Below, in pieces: positions 1 to 8,730 of a stretch of DNA of 15,366 nt; position 1 is the stretch's first letter, and each line of letters starts with the position of its first letter. Location: positions 1,061,735 through 1,077,100 of the forward strand of contig NW_019091388.1 in NCBI RefSeq assembly GCF_001949145.1, in the 5' to 3' direction. The DNA comes from Acanthaster planci. Its lineage: Eukaryota; Echinodermata; Asteroidea; Valvatida; Acanthasteridae. The position numbers and the translations under genes are program-made. Below the pieces are notes generated by a model, which searched no databases, had not been told where the DNA came from, and worked only from the letters and a program-made list of their open reading frames with translations.

Positions 1-726
1 GTCTGAAAATTGAAACAGCTGGTATCAAGAAAATGTCTATGGTATTTGCAAGGTACAGCCCATCATGTGTAGTCATTCAAAAAAGTAACTTATAAAATTA
101 TCGTGGTTTAGAGATGGTTATGGGACTTAACTCCGTGTGAAGTTTCTGGCAAGCTGCCATTTTGAAGAAATGAAAGAAGGCCATTTCCAACTATGTGTCA
201 AAAGATGCATTATTTGAACTTGCTGTAAGTAGTTAGTTTTTAATTCATGTGAAGCATGTGTAGCGGTTAACTTGACACACAAGTATGTGCAATTACTATA
301 ATTTATTGACTCAGTGTGCGACATTGTGCAGTTGCATTCAGCTGAATGGGATGGTTTCCCAGATGCTGAATATGTGCACAATTCAAAACATGAGTTGGCA
401 ACTTTGATTTGAAGTAGAGATCCTGGAATACTGTTTTCCTGGAATCTATAGCATACACTGAGTTGAAACGTCATCAGGTTAGTTGTTGGGCACCCTTCTT
501 TAGATTTTGAGCACTTTGGTTGCCTTAAAGGAATACAATGTACAAGTGACAAGTGATGGAGTGCACCTTGAAATCAAGAAACTCACTGCTCCCTTTTGCA
601 ACTAAAACTGAACAAAAGGAAATGTCTCCAGTGCTGGTTTAGCAATGAGCACTGTGAGTGTTAGTGATAATGTGAAATTTGTCAATTGAGCTTATCATCT
701 GATTTCTTTGTATTCTCCTAATGTAG
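1..726 (+). other. Intron, 3' part only
   Basis: This AT-rich sequence ends in the acceptor CTCCTAATGTAG just before exon 1. In human fibrillin-1 the TB domain is preceded by an EGF exon. No EGF-like Cys pattern (D-x-D/N-E-C, C-x-N-x-x-G) appears here in any frame, so that exon should lie further upstream. A 141-codon open frame on the minus strand (127-552) shows no domain and no splice-compatible context. I see no repeats of note. Confidence 0.7.
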
Positions 727-873
727 ACATGCGTGAGCTGACTTGCTTCACTGGCTTTGAGAGGGGCCAATGCGTGGCCCCACTGATGGGCAATCACACC
801 TTGACTGCCTGCTGCTGTAGCATGGGATCTGGCTGGGGCATACCCTGTGAGGTTTGCCCTCTACCACAATCAT
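727..873 (+). CDS. FBN: Fibrillin exon 1: first seven cysteines of a TB (8-Cys) domain
   Basis: This 147-base exon encodes 49 residues in phase 1-1. It opens with the D-M-R start typical of fibrillin TB domains and continues with TC, GQC, the diagnostic triple Cys (ACCCS), GWGIPCE and VCP. That gives seven of the eight TB cysteines; the eighth (DLC) is in exon 2. In family terms it matches TB6 of human fibrillin-1. An N-glycosylation sequon, N-H-T at 792-800, sits just before the triple Cys at the position where I recall N-H-S in the human domain. The acceptor is ATGTAG and the donor GTAAGA. The last base T joins CG of exon 2 to make Ser. It has the same length as the other TB exon (5000-5146). 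The alternative, an LTBP TB domain, is ruled out by the downstream domain order. Confidence 0.95.
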
Positions 874-1670
874 GTAAGACTATTAGACTGTTACTCAAGA
901 CTGCACAGACTGAGGCTGCATCCGAATCTGTTGTCTAGAGCTAGGTCTAGGTCTTCCCTCCATTGGAAATGTGCGGAGATGCGTAGACAATAGACCTAGC
1001 CGTAGCTCTGGAAGCCCGTTTCGGACACGGCCTGAGGATGCTGTAATGTGACAGTTCACTCAGTCGTATGATGTCCCAGATGTCACTCAGGCGGCTAGAG
1101 AAAATTGTGGCCAATGAACAGTTGACCACTGAAGCAAAGTGTTACAGGAGTGGTACTTCATGATAGCTGACCAAATTAGAAAGAAGATTGGGAAGATGGC
1201 CCCAGTCCGAGTTTCTTGGACTAGGGGATGGGTGGGATAGTCAAATCTCAATGAGAAATGTTTTGGCATGTCCATGGAAGTGGCTTCCATAGTAACTTGA
1301 AATTGAAACCAATGATGTAATTTTTAGGTCTCACAATTGTCATTCTACTCAGATTTCATATTGCTCTTACGTAAAACAGGTGTAAGGTATACGCATATAA
1401 GAAAGCATTCCATGGCTGTGCTGTTTTTCACATGCATTTTGTCACTTATGTATTTTGTGCAGAAATGATGGAGTGTGTGCTAACTGTGCTTTTTTCAAAA
1501 AGACATGGTCATTTCAGAACAAAGTCCCTGACATGATACCACTTCAGCCTCGTTCATTGTGTGTGATTTGGCCTATGGCCGTGCTGGACTCGCATGTAAT
1601 AATGGGCTTCATTTTGTGTGTGTTTGGAATGGCAATATGGCTTACTGACAAATCTTTGTATGTTTGGCAG
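874..1670 (+). other. Intron 1
   Basis: This 797-base intron runs from GTAAGA to TTTGGCAG. Its first part (about 930-1130) is richer in CG dinucleotides than the rest and contains an imperfect inverted repeat, listed separately at 937-1009. Overlapping minus-strand open frames (947-1129 and 1087-1290) match no family I recognise. Confidence 0.85.
937..1009. repeat. Short imperfect inverted repeat
   Basis: Arms of 17 bases at 937-953 (AGAGCTAGGTCTAGGTC) and 993-1009 (GACCTAGCCGTAGCTCT) pair at 14 of 17 positions around a 39-base loop. It lies in the CpG-richer start of intron 1. It could be a remnant of a repeat end; no element boundary or target duplication is visible. Confidence 0.4.
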
Positions 1671-1865
1671 CGAGGTATATTGATCTCTGCAAGAAGGGGC
1701 AGGGCTATGCCCCCACAGTTTTCCCAGACATCTTTGAGGACATCAATGAGTGCAAACAGTTCCCAGACATCTGCAGCAATGGCTACTGCATCAACATGGA
1801 TGGCTCCTTCCGCTGCGAATGTGATCTGGGCTTTGTCTTGGATGAGACAGGCCACGCCTGTGTTG
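1671..1865 (+). CDS. FBN: Fibrillin exon 2: end of TB domain plus calcium-binding EGF
   Basis: This 195-base exon encodes 65 residues in phase 1-1. The first part (S-R-Y-I-D-L-C) supplies the eighth TB cysteine. A linker follows (G-Q-G-Y-A-P), and then a full six-Cys EGF begins at EDINEC. Ca-binding marks are D-I-N-E-C, the Asn in CINMDGSF between Cys 3 and 4, and the aromatic F before Cys 4. A TB tail fused with the following EGF in one exon is a fibrillin gene habit. By position it is cbEGF32, the first of five between the two TB domains. The acceptor is TTTGGCAG and the donor GTAAGA. The Asn in C-x-N-x(4)-F fits the Asp/Asn beta-hydroxylation consensus. Confidence 0.95.
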
Positions 1866-2307
1866 GTAAGAGCCAGTGAAACTGATAGAGGGGTTGGATG
1901 TTTTTTGAGTAATGGAATGGAGCACACATATGCCCATTAAAGGCTTTTGGAAAAAGGAATCCTTAAAAATATTGTGGATCAAAGGGAAAGCTTGTTGCTG
2001 ATGCACAGTGAACTATGTTAATTGTCCAAAATGATTGGGTTTAAACAGTCATTCACTATGCATTCCTTGTTGTGGGAAATCTGGTTCAAACTCTGAAAAT
2101 TAATGGTATTTATGCTGACATGCCTGCAGGATTCAGGTGTTCCATAATAAGTTAAACAGTTTACATTGTATTTGATGAGTTTAAACATGAGTAGATGAGA
2201 AACAGGTCAATGGAAACACCTCCTTGCTGTGCAATTGCTACTTAATCACTGGTAAAACTTCACGGTCATACTTGATACTGGAAAAACAATGCTTGTATGT
2301 TGTCTAG
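1866..2307 (+). other. Intron 2
   Basis: This 442-base AT-rich intron runs from GTAAGA to TTGTCTAG. I see no repeat, RNA gene or additional exon in it. Confidence 0.9.
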
Positions 2308-2433
2308 ATGTGGACGAGTGTGAGAACTCACTGAGTGCCTGTGGCTACAATTCTACCTGTGTAAATACAGCTGGTTCTTATGAATGCATCTGTGGTGAAG
2401 GATACCAGCAAGGACGCAACGGAAAATGCCACG
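2308..2433 (+). CDS. FBN: Fibrillin exon 3: calcium-binding EGF
   Basis: This 126-base exon encodes 42 residues, phase 1-1, one complete EGF. It starts D-V-D-E-C; cysteines are spaced as ENSLSAC, GYNSTC, VNTAGSYEC, IC and a 14-residue tail to Cys 6. C-V-N-T-A-G-S-Y meets the Asn-hydroxylation pattern, and its Ser lies in the C-x-N-T-x-G-S-Y-x-C context described for POGLUT2/3 O-glucosylation. An N-glycosylation sequon N-S-T (2349-2357) sits right before Cys 3, where human fibrillin-1 cbEGF33 has N-G-T as I recall it. Donor GTAAGA is strong. Being symmetric in phase, the exon could be skipped without a frameshift. Confidence 0.95.
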
Positions 2434-3074
2434 GTAAGATAGATTACAGCAGTAACATCATGGATGGTAGGTTTCCACTTTGTCATCAGCAAAACTTCAG
2501 CGTTCATTTAATGTTGTATTTCTAGTCCATTTTTCAAACATTCTGTTTTTTTAAATAAGTTATACGTGGAATGACATATATCTCCTTGAGCAGATCCTTT
2601 ACATGCAGCAGCTATCTCAGAGACATTTGAAGGAGATGTATTTTAATTCCAGAACGGTGAAATTACTCATATTTAACCCTTTTAAAAAGTACTCCTCCAA
2701 GATGGCTGCAAAGCGTGTCATGCAAATGATCTATAACTTTTTGCGTTGAAGGACAAGAATCTTTTTCATAGCTTTTATCACAGCTTGTGTTAGATCATAA
2801 GTATACTTTTTGTAAAAGTGCCAATTTCTTGAAAGATTTTGTAAGCATGTAGAAACTTGTGAACAAATATCATTAAATAAATGTTTATGTTTGGATGGGA
2901 ATAAAACACCAGTTGCAATCTCCAGGGAAAACACATAGATGTAAGTAGAGATTAAAATATCCCATCCATATGATAATGCAGTAACTATTAAACTGAGCAT
3001 TTGTCGCAGGGGCATACTGACACTTGGAACCAAATCCTTGCCAATCTGAATTGAAGTGTTCTCTTCTGGGGCAG
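2434..3074 (+). other. Intron 3
   Basis: This 641-base intron runs from GTAAGA to TGGGGCAG. It is AT-rich. Minus-strand open frames at 2731-3033 and 2885-3190 overlap it; neither has a recognisable domain, and the second runs antisense through exon 4. I see no clear repeat. Confidence 0.85.
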
Positions 3075-3197
3075 ATATTGATGAGTGCCGTCGTGACCGT
3101 GACTACTGTGCCTTCCGCTGTCAGAATCTTCCTGGGTCCTTCCGCTGCATCTGCCCCCACGGATTCGTGATCACCGATGATGGAAGACACTGCCGAG
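3075..3197 (+). CDS. FBN: Fibrillin exon 4: calcium-binding EGF with CAFRC signature
   Basis: This 123-base exon encodes 41 residues, phase 1-1. It starts D-I-D-E-C and contains CAFRC, with only three residues between Cys 2 and 3. The same five residues occur at this place in human fibrillin-1 cbEGF34, which makes it a strong anchor for the domain alignment. Between Cys 3 and 4 the sequence is QNLPGSFRC: the Ca-ligand Asn and aromatic are kept, and Leu replaces the Thr usual after the Asn. The tail is [14 protein letters not shown]. The acceptor is GGGGCAG and the donor GTAAGT is near consensus. The last base G joins AT to form the Asp that opens exon 5. Confidence 0.95.
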
Positions 3198-3762
3198 GTA
3201 AGTGAATCACACCCTAAAATGCACCTCGATAGTCTAGAGCTTCATTTTGGAGAAAACTGCTGAAAATGATAGCTCATTAATGCATTTCTACATAAATCAT
3301 GTGCTGAGATATGACTCGTTATTATCATTTGCAATAATCCGTTTAAATCATTTTTCATATGCTACAAGAGAACAGAAACAAGTAAAAGAGTCGTAAACTT
3401 GTTACTGTTTGGAGTGGCCTGAAATGTAGAAATTTCAAAAATTCTGAGGGCTTGTATTTTGATCTCAGCAGAAATCAATGGTCTTTCACAAAGATTCTTC
3501 TTGGATTGAAATATTAAAGCCAAGAGATGTGTACAGCGTACATCATGAAGTAAACCACATCAAGCACACTAATCAATTATTCAGAGGGAACTGTAACGTT
3601 AGTTTGGGACTTGGCTGCTTTGTTGTACCAGAACTGTACTTTGGCCAGCAATTGGATGGGTTAGTTGTCCAGTTTCTGTAATTTCCAACTTGGGTGCACA
3701 TTTTAACATTTACTTCAATACGCCAGTTTGCCACTTACATCTCTGTGTAATTCTTGGACCAG
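3198..3762 (+). other. Intron 4
   Basis: This 565-base intron runs from GTAAGT to GGACCAG. An open frame at 3478-3681 (+) is not bounded by splice sites and has no Cys pattern. Nothing else is recognised. Confidence 0.85.
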
Positions 3763-3888
3763 ATTTGGATGAGTGCCAGACTTCCGCCAACAACTGCCGT
3801 TACATGTGCAAGAACCTGATCGGCAAGTTCATGTGCACCTGTCCAGAGGGCTACTCCATCATGGGTGGCAACGGAAACATGTGCAAAG
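3763..3888 (+). CDS. FBN: Fibrillin exon 5: calcium-binding EGF, weak donor
   Basis: This 126-base exon encodes 42 residues, phase 1-1. It begins D-L-D-E-C and holds six Cys; CKNLIGKFMC between Cys 3 and 4 resembles CKNLIGTYMC of human fibrillin-1 cbEGF35. Human cbEGF35 has an expanded Cys 2-3 loop (about five residues by recall), whereas here it is three (RYM), so the insertion is absent. Lys replaces the usual Ser after the conserved Gly, so the O-glucosylation pattern between Cys 3 and 4 is lost. The donor GTGTGT is weak compared with neighbours. No nearby alternative GT restores the frame as well. Confidence 0.93.
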
Positions 3889-4349
3889 GTGTGTGTTGTT
3901 CTACCATTTTGTGCATAAATACAAAGTGATGCAAACTAGTTACGCCTGATTATAAAAAATGATATGTTTTTGGTCAGTCTGCCCCAAAGCTATTTCCTGA
4001 AGTGATCGATGAAATGTGTTATTCAAATCAAGATATGTCAGGCATATAGCAGTTACAACCACACAGAATGATGAAGTGTAACCTTTGAATTGATTGCTAG
4101 TTTATACTGTGGATCTTATTTTCAACGTTAAACCTAGGTTTTACTCTTCGACTCCTTGCCACTTGTTGGCTTTGCACAATTGACTAATTGTTGCAGGATT
4201 GGGTAATGTCAGGCAATTTTTCTTCTGATCAGCTGTTTTCTTGTTTTGTATTTGCCGTGCTTCATGCATTCTTGAACATTCTAGGAGTGTTGCTGCGCCA
4301 ATCATGCTACAAGATGTGGACATGAATTTTAAGTTCTTTTGTCCTACAG
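3889..4349 (+). other. Intron 5
   Basis: This 461-base intron starts with the weak donor GTGTGT and ends in TCCTACAG. It is AT-rich; a minus-strand open frame at 4141-4356 has no family features. I see no repeats. Confidence 0.85.
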
Positions 4350-4469
4350 ATATCAATGAATGCCTGGACTATCCTTGTAGTAATGGCCGCTGCATTAACA
4401 TGGAAGGTACTTACAGGTGTGACTGTAACACAGGATATATCCCAAGCTTTGATGGAAAGCAATGCAAAG
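4350..4469 (+). CDS. FBN: Fibrillin exon 6: calcium-binding EGF before second TB domain
   Basis: This 120-base exon encodes 40 residues, phase 1-1, and is one of the shorter EGFs here. It opens D-I-N-E-C with a short Cys 1-2 loop (LDYP), then CSNGRC, CINMEGTYRC, DC and a 14-residue tail to Cys 6. CSNGRC parallels CENGRC of human fibrillin-1 cbEGF36, the last EGF before TB7. The Ca ligands (D, N, E, the Asn after Cys 3, Tyr) are all kept. The donor GTATAC is weak, as in exon 5, which makes these two neighbouring symmetric exons the best candidates here for variable inclusion. Confidence 0.94.
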
Positions 4470-4999
4470 GTATACTCAATAGCTTCTTATCAGATGCACT
4501 ACTTTGCTTGTGACCTTTGTTTGAGGTGAAACATCCATGTAGCTGTCTGTATTCATAGTGGTTTTGATAGCCAATTAGTATATAAGGTTTAGAACAAAAA
4601 TTGTAAAACCAACCACAAAATATGCTTCTCAGATACTATTCTTGTAGTTTTCAGGACAGCTCTTTACGTAGATTGTTGTTTGTTAAAAAAGATTCTTTGT
4701 TAAAAACAAAGGAAGGAATTATAAAAGTGCTCTGTATGATCACCACTTTGGGAACCTCAATAAAGGTGGGTAATGAAAATTAAATACACTTAACAAGGAA
4801 TACGTTCTGAGTGCTAAAATTCAAACATGATACCATCGTTGAGTGTAATACAAGAAAGTAAAGCCACTCGTACTTGATCAATTCTAGAATACGTGATATG
4901 TTGGTCCTCTAGAATTTTTTCTTGAAAATTGCCTATACATTTACATGCACATTGATACAAATGGTTTTCTGTGCAATCTGTGATCCCACCCCATAACAG
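4470..4999 (+). other. Intron 6
   Basis: This 530-base AT-rich intron runs from GTATAC to CCATAACAG. A short A/T hairpin (CTTTGTT at 4695-4701 against AACAAAG at 4705-4711) is the only structure seen. Confidence 0.85.
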
Positions 5000-5146
5000 A
5001 TCAGCGTACTGGTGTGTGCTATGCCACTACTGATGGCCCTTGCAGTGCACCAGCTAACACAGTACCAGTCACCCGAGATTCTTGCTGTTGCAGCGGTGGG
5101 CTTGCCTGGGGACCTCAGTGTGAGGAATGCCCCAACTTCGCCACTC
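5000..5146 (+). CDS. FBN: Fibrillin exon 7: first seven cysteines of the last TB domain
   Basis: This 147-base exon encodes 49 residues, phase 1-1, the same size as the first TB exon. It starts D-Q-R, then GVC, GPC, PVTRDSCCCSGG, AWGPQCE and ECP. Seven of eight TB cysteines are present and the eighth is in exon 8. PVT-x-x-x-CCC and WGP-x-CE-x-CP parallel human fibrillin-1 TB7, the last TB domain. There is no N-glycosylation sequon. The donor is GTACGT. The last base C joins CT of exon 8 to form Pro. TB domains of fibrillin and LTBP mediate contacts with latent TGF-beta complexes or integrins; no RGD is present here. Confidence 0.95.
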
Positions 5147-5829
5147 GTACGTATATGCAATTATTTTCGTCATTGAAATCAAGAGACAATAACAGCTTTG
5201 TCAGTTGGTGATGGCTATGTTGAAGTAGCTGCCACAGCTCACATAAATAGCAGAGTAAAAACAAATCAAGTTCAATATCGGTCACTTTCCACACCATGCA
5301 TGCAGTGCACTGTGTTATCTCCAAATATGTCTTTATATGGCCATACCCAAACACTTGCCAGTGGCTGCAATTTGCAACTGCGCTCATGTGAGAAAATATG
5401 TTTAAATTCTTATGAAACCACTGCTACAGACTGTATAAATCACTTCAATATGTTCAAATCTCGTGTCCCACATGCTTCAATTTTGTGTCTTTGAAATGTA
5501 GAAATACCAGTGGTTGTCGAAAATGTAAACTGAAATGGTGGCCATCTTGAAAGTGGAAAAAACGAAAAGCCTGATGAGTTTGTCATTGTTTTAATTTTCA
5601 GGAACTGGAGAAAATATATAATCTGATATCTTTGTACTGCTGATTTTTCATTAAATTTTGTAGTAAGGCTACTATGCATGGAGAGATTGCTGTAGGAATG
5701 ACATATGAACTTTTGATCATCAGGGGAAAGTACCTTATATGTTTTAAATGCTGTTAATTGTTTCATTTTCTTGATAATTGATGACTGCATCATTTTCTTG
5801 CCATTTGTCGCATCTATCTTGTGTTACAG
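5147..5829 (+). other. Intron 7
   Basis: This 683-base intron runs from GTACGT to GTGTTACAG. Open frames in both directions (such as 5440-5793 minus) show no domain. No clear repeat is seen. Confidence 0.85.
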
Positions 5830-5994
5830 CTGAGTTCAATGACCTTTGCCGAGACTCTGGCCCGCCAATCACGGACCCCTGCACCACCATCATCGGCCTG
5901 TGTGCCAACGGTCAGTGCATTGCAGCTCAGGGTGGCTTTATCTGCCAGTGCCATACTGGCTACGTGCTGACACCCGACGGCTCTCGCTGTGTCG
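5830..5994 (+). CDS. FBN: Fibrillin exon 8: end of last TB plus an EGF lacking calcium ligands
   Basis: This 165-base exon encodes 55 residues, phase 1-1. P-E-F-N-D-L-C gives the eighth TB cysteine; the linker RDSGPPIT is short, and the EGF follows directly. Its six Cys are in place (DPC, GLC, CANGQC, CIAAQGGF, CQC, RC). The calcium signature is gone: instead of D-I-D-E-C the sequence reads I-T-D-P-C, and the Asn two residues after Cys 3 is Ala (CIAAQGGF). The corresponding human cbEGF37 begins DIDEC and keeps an Asn after Cys 3. The exon and its splice sites (GTTACAG, GTGAGT) are clean and in frame, so this is real divergence and not a pseudogene. It probably folds as a non-calcium EGF. Confidence 0.93.
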
Positions 5995-6415
5995 GTGAGT
6001 ACATGCATGAGAGTGACAGGCCGCTTTCTTACTTAGCAGTCAACATCCCATTGAAGTTACATGCTGCCTGCATGCAAGCAAAGTAAGGACAACTAAATTT
6101 TCATGGATATCAGTGAGTCACAATATGGAGATTGCATAGAGTGTATGGCTGCAATAGGATTCAGTCCATCAGTCCATCTGTAGCCTTTCTCTTTTTCACA
6201 GGTGAGGGGTGTTTGTGCCTAAGCATGTGCTTTAATACACAACTGTAACATGGATTGAAGGTTGATAGTCGATGTTAGCTCCCAATTGGAAGATGACAAA
6301 CTAGTTCCTGAGATAAAGCAGAAGGAACTTGTTCATTGAGTTCCAATGCAGAGGCTTGTGATAGTGAATTGACCAGTGAGAATTAAGTTCACAACGTGAA
6401 CGTGTGTGGTCAGGT

Positions 6416-6593
6416 AGCATTTCACACAAGTTATCTTTCGATACAAAAGGTTTTTTTTATTTGGGGGGGCACTTTTTTGTTTTGTTTGTTTCTTAAAATA
6501 GTTTCAGGAGAGACACATTATTAAGGGCAGAATTTTCTATTGCGCTTGTCAAAAGTCCAGGTTTTTATTGGCTATAGATTGTGCCAATTTGGT
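6416..6593. repeat. Dispersed repeat, copy A (first part)
   Basis: Bases 6416-6439 match 13885-13908 at 22 of 24 positions (AGCAT-T/A-TCACACAAGTTATC core). Further colinear matches follow: a run of seven G (6463-6469 and 13928-13934), AGGAG-A/T-GACACAT (6507 and 13959), and a TATTGGCTATAGATTGTGCC-like stretch (6566 and 14013). The order and spacing agree with a diverged copy of one interspersed repeat. The family is unknown. Confidence 0.65.
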
Positions 6594-6885
6594 AGTAGTA
6601 TGTTCTCCCTCAAATTTTACCAGGAAATTAAAGAGGCAAGGTAAAGAAACCCTCCTTTCCCCAATTATAACCTTTAAACAACAGCTGAAAAGACCATCTT
6701 CCAAAATTAATTTGAAAAAATGGAAAGCTGTCCCATTTATGGTCGAAAGAATGTAAAAAAAGGGATTTGTTGAGTCCTTTTTTTTTGCAGATTCCAGAAA
6801 CACTCATTTTGTATTTATGATCTTCTGGTGACCCCAAATGTCACAGGGAGATACAGCTGTAAACAGTGCAGGCTCGTAGGCTGGG

Positions 6886-6914
6886 GGGGAGGGGGTTGAA
6901 TGAACCCCCCCCCC
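6886..6914. repeat. G-run/C-run hairpin
   Basis: A run of seven G, a run of five G, then GAATG and a run of ten C form an inverted repeat: GGGGGTT (6891-6897) pairs with AACCCCC (6903-6909), and after one mismatch four more G-C pairs extend it. Such G/C tracts are common in repeats of marine invertebrate genomes. It also marks a site where sequencing or assembly could slip. Confidence 0.6.
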
Positions 6915-6970
6915 GCTCGCTTCTGAGTTCCACTTGTTGGTGTTTTTTTAATAAATATATCATTTTAATA

Positions 6971-7067
6971 TACCGTAATTTTCGGAATATAAGCCGCAAT
7001 ATATACATTGATCCTCACGCGGAAAATGTCGCTGCAGTTTATAATGAACTACGGGTAGTTTATATGG
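6971..7067. mobile_element. Decayed DNA-element fragment with CCGTAATTTTCGG end
   Basis: TACCGTAATTTTCGGAATAT followed by AAGCCGC (6971-6997) closely resembles the terminal sequence TACCGTATTTTCCGGATTAT-AAGCCGC that recurs in many animal genomes. At 7031-7067 a pair of related words (CAGTTTATAATGAAC and TAGTTTATATGG) looks like the internal CGGCTTATAA and CGGCTTATAT copies of such elements with CpG and other decay. No reverse-complement partner end was found to 10043, so this is probably a truncated copy. I do not assign a superfamily. Confidence 0.45.
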
Positions 7068-8324
7068 CAACATTTAAAGAATGAAATCAGTCACTAAATG
7101 CTGCGCCATGCCTGCAGTGCAGCCGAACCTGGACCGCCGATGCATGCCGTGGCCGGCCAGCCACGCATACCAGCGGCGCAGCGTTCTGGGTCTAGAGACA
7201 AGGCAGTCATGTTTTCATTGGTTACTGTTTACATTGGCTCTACTCACATGTTGGAAATGAAGGAAACCAGTCCAGAAAGACTGAATAGACTTGTAAATGC
7301 ACCGTAAGTACCGTTCACACCTCACAAATTGTGTGGTACATCTGTTCGTTTTGTCTTTTACGGTTGTGTAATCCATGTTGTTTATCATTTTACTGGTCTT
7401 AAAAAGAATTGCTGCATGGCCCACTCAGCAAGGACACTAAAATAATTTCAAGGACTTGAGAAAGTTTAGGTTTAATGAAAACACTGGTTCACGCGCTGCT
7501 TCACGTTACAAATTGAAGAATGCACTCTGGAGAGTGGCACGGACCCTATGGGCACTTCAAATTTTTGCTTTGGATGTTTGTGTATGGAACAATATTTTAC
7601 CTCCAATTTCACAAGAGGTGAAATGTAATCAAACTCCAAATATTCTGATTCAGATATGTCGCTTTCATATATCCACTACAAAGTTCCGTTGACATTAATC
7701 CGGTCTGATTTTCCGATTTTTTTTCTGAAGTGCAAAATGAAATACACCTCAATATTTTTTTACCATTTTTAGTTAGGTGAGTGGAGGTAATAATGATTTA
7801 CTAGAATTTATCACTTTTTATAACTTCTTTTTTGTGGGATTTTCCGAGATATTTGTAATAATCATATTCATATCATTCACTTGTCACCTAGCACCCAATG
7901 CAAGGTGCTGAGTGAAGAGCGAATTCATATGCATTAGGCCAATTTACAATACGCCGTGAATAATAAAAAAGCATTTTCTAATATATTTTGAGAAAGTATT
8001 AAAGGACTAAACTGATAGAATAATGTGAAATATCCCTTGAAACACAACTTACAAATGTTTATTTAAAAATCACTAAAAAGGAAATTTGACAATTACAAAA
8101 CATACACATGTACACTGGACTCAGTATTTTTTAACACAATTTGAGATTTGAGCACCGATTTCCTCCAAGTTTCTAAAAATATTGTGGAAAATGCTTTTTC
8201 ATTTTCGTTTCTCGGTATTTAGTTTTAATTTCTGTTAACTATGTTTTGTTTTCAGCTCAAGTGTTGGTTTTATATTTGGATTAATTGTGACCCTTTTGGC
8301 CACCCATAGGGGGGCTATGCAAGT

Positions 8325-8730
8325 CTAACATGCATCCTTCGGTTTGCAAAAAACATGGAACTTGTTGATGTTGTGTTCCCGGCAAAGGGCATTATGATAG
8401 GCCTTCGTATAAAAAGATGTGATCACAGTGCCCAAAGTTCCACTTTTGGGTTTGATGAACCTGCCCAGTCTCTGGTCAGGCAGCGGGCTTGCAGTGTGGA
8501 TCTTCACACGCAAGTCTCACAGTAGAACTGTAGAAGCATGCTCAAAGTGCAATAGTCTTACACAGTTCTTGTCCACTACGTTGATTGTTCCATCCATCAA
8601 GTTTATGTGCATGATTTGTTGTATTTTCGTCATAAAACATAACATACTCTCCTGTCTTAATGGTGCTGTTTGTAGTTTTGAACAGGAATCTCGTACACTG
8701 AGACGAGGTTTCCTTGCAATAACACATTAA
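8325..8730 (-). pseudogene. Unidentified degenerate coding-like stretch in intron 8
   Basis: Read on the minus strand, one frame stays open from about 8730 to 8325 (about 135 codons) apart from a single stop near 8520. It includes the runs MDGTINVVDKNCVRLLHFEH and IKPKSGTLGTVITSFYTKAY, whose composition looks protein-like. A second minus frame is also open over 8542-8739 and, after one stop, over 8779-9015, so the reading may shift between frames. I recognise no family. It could be a decayed transposon gene or processed pseudogene, or chance; no start context, splice site or target duplication supports a working gene. Confidence 0.22.

Noticed and set aside
127-552. A 141-codon open frame on the minus strand
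   Set aside because: It has no domain, no splice context and lies in an AT-rich intron upstream of exon 1; length alone is not support.
1455-1940. A 161-codon open frame on the + strand overlapping exon 2
   Set aside because: It is out of frame with the EGF reading of exon 2 and loses the Cys pattern; it is a shadow.
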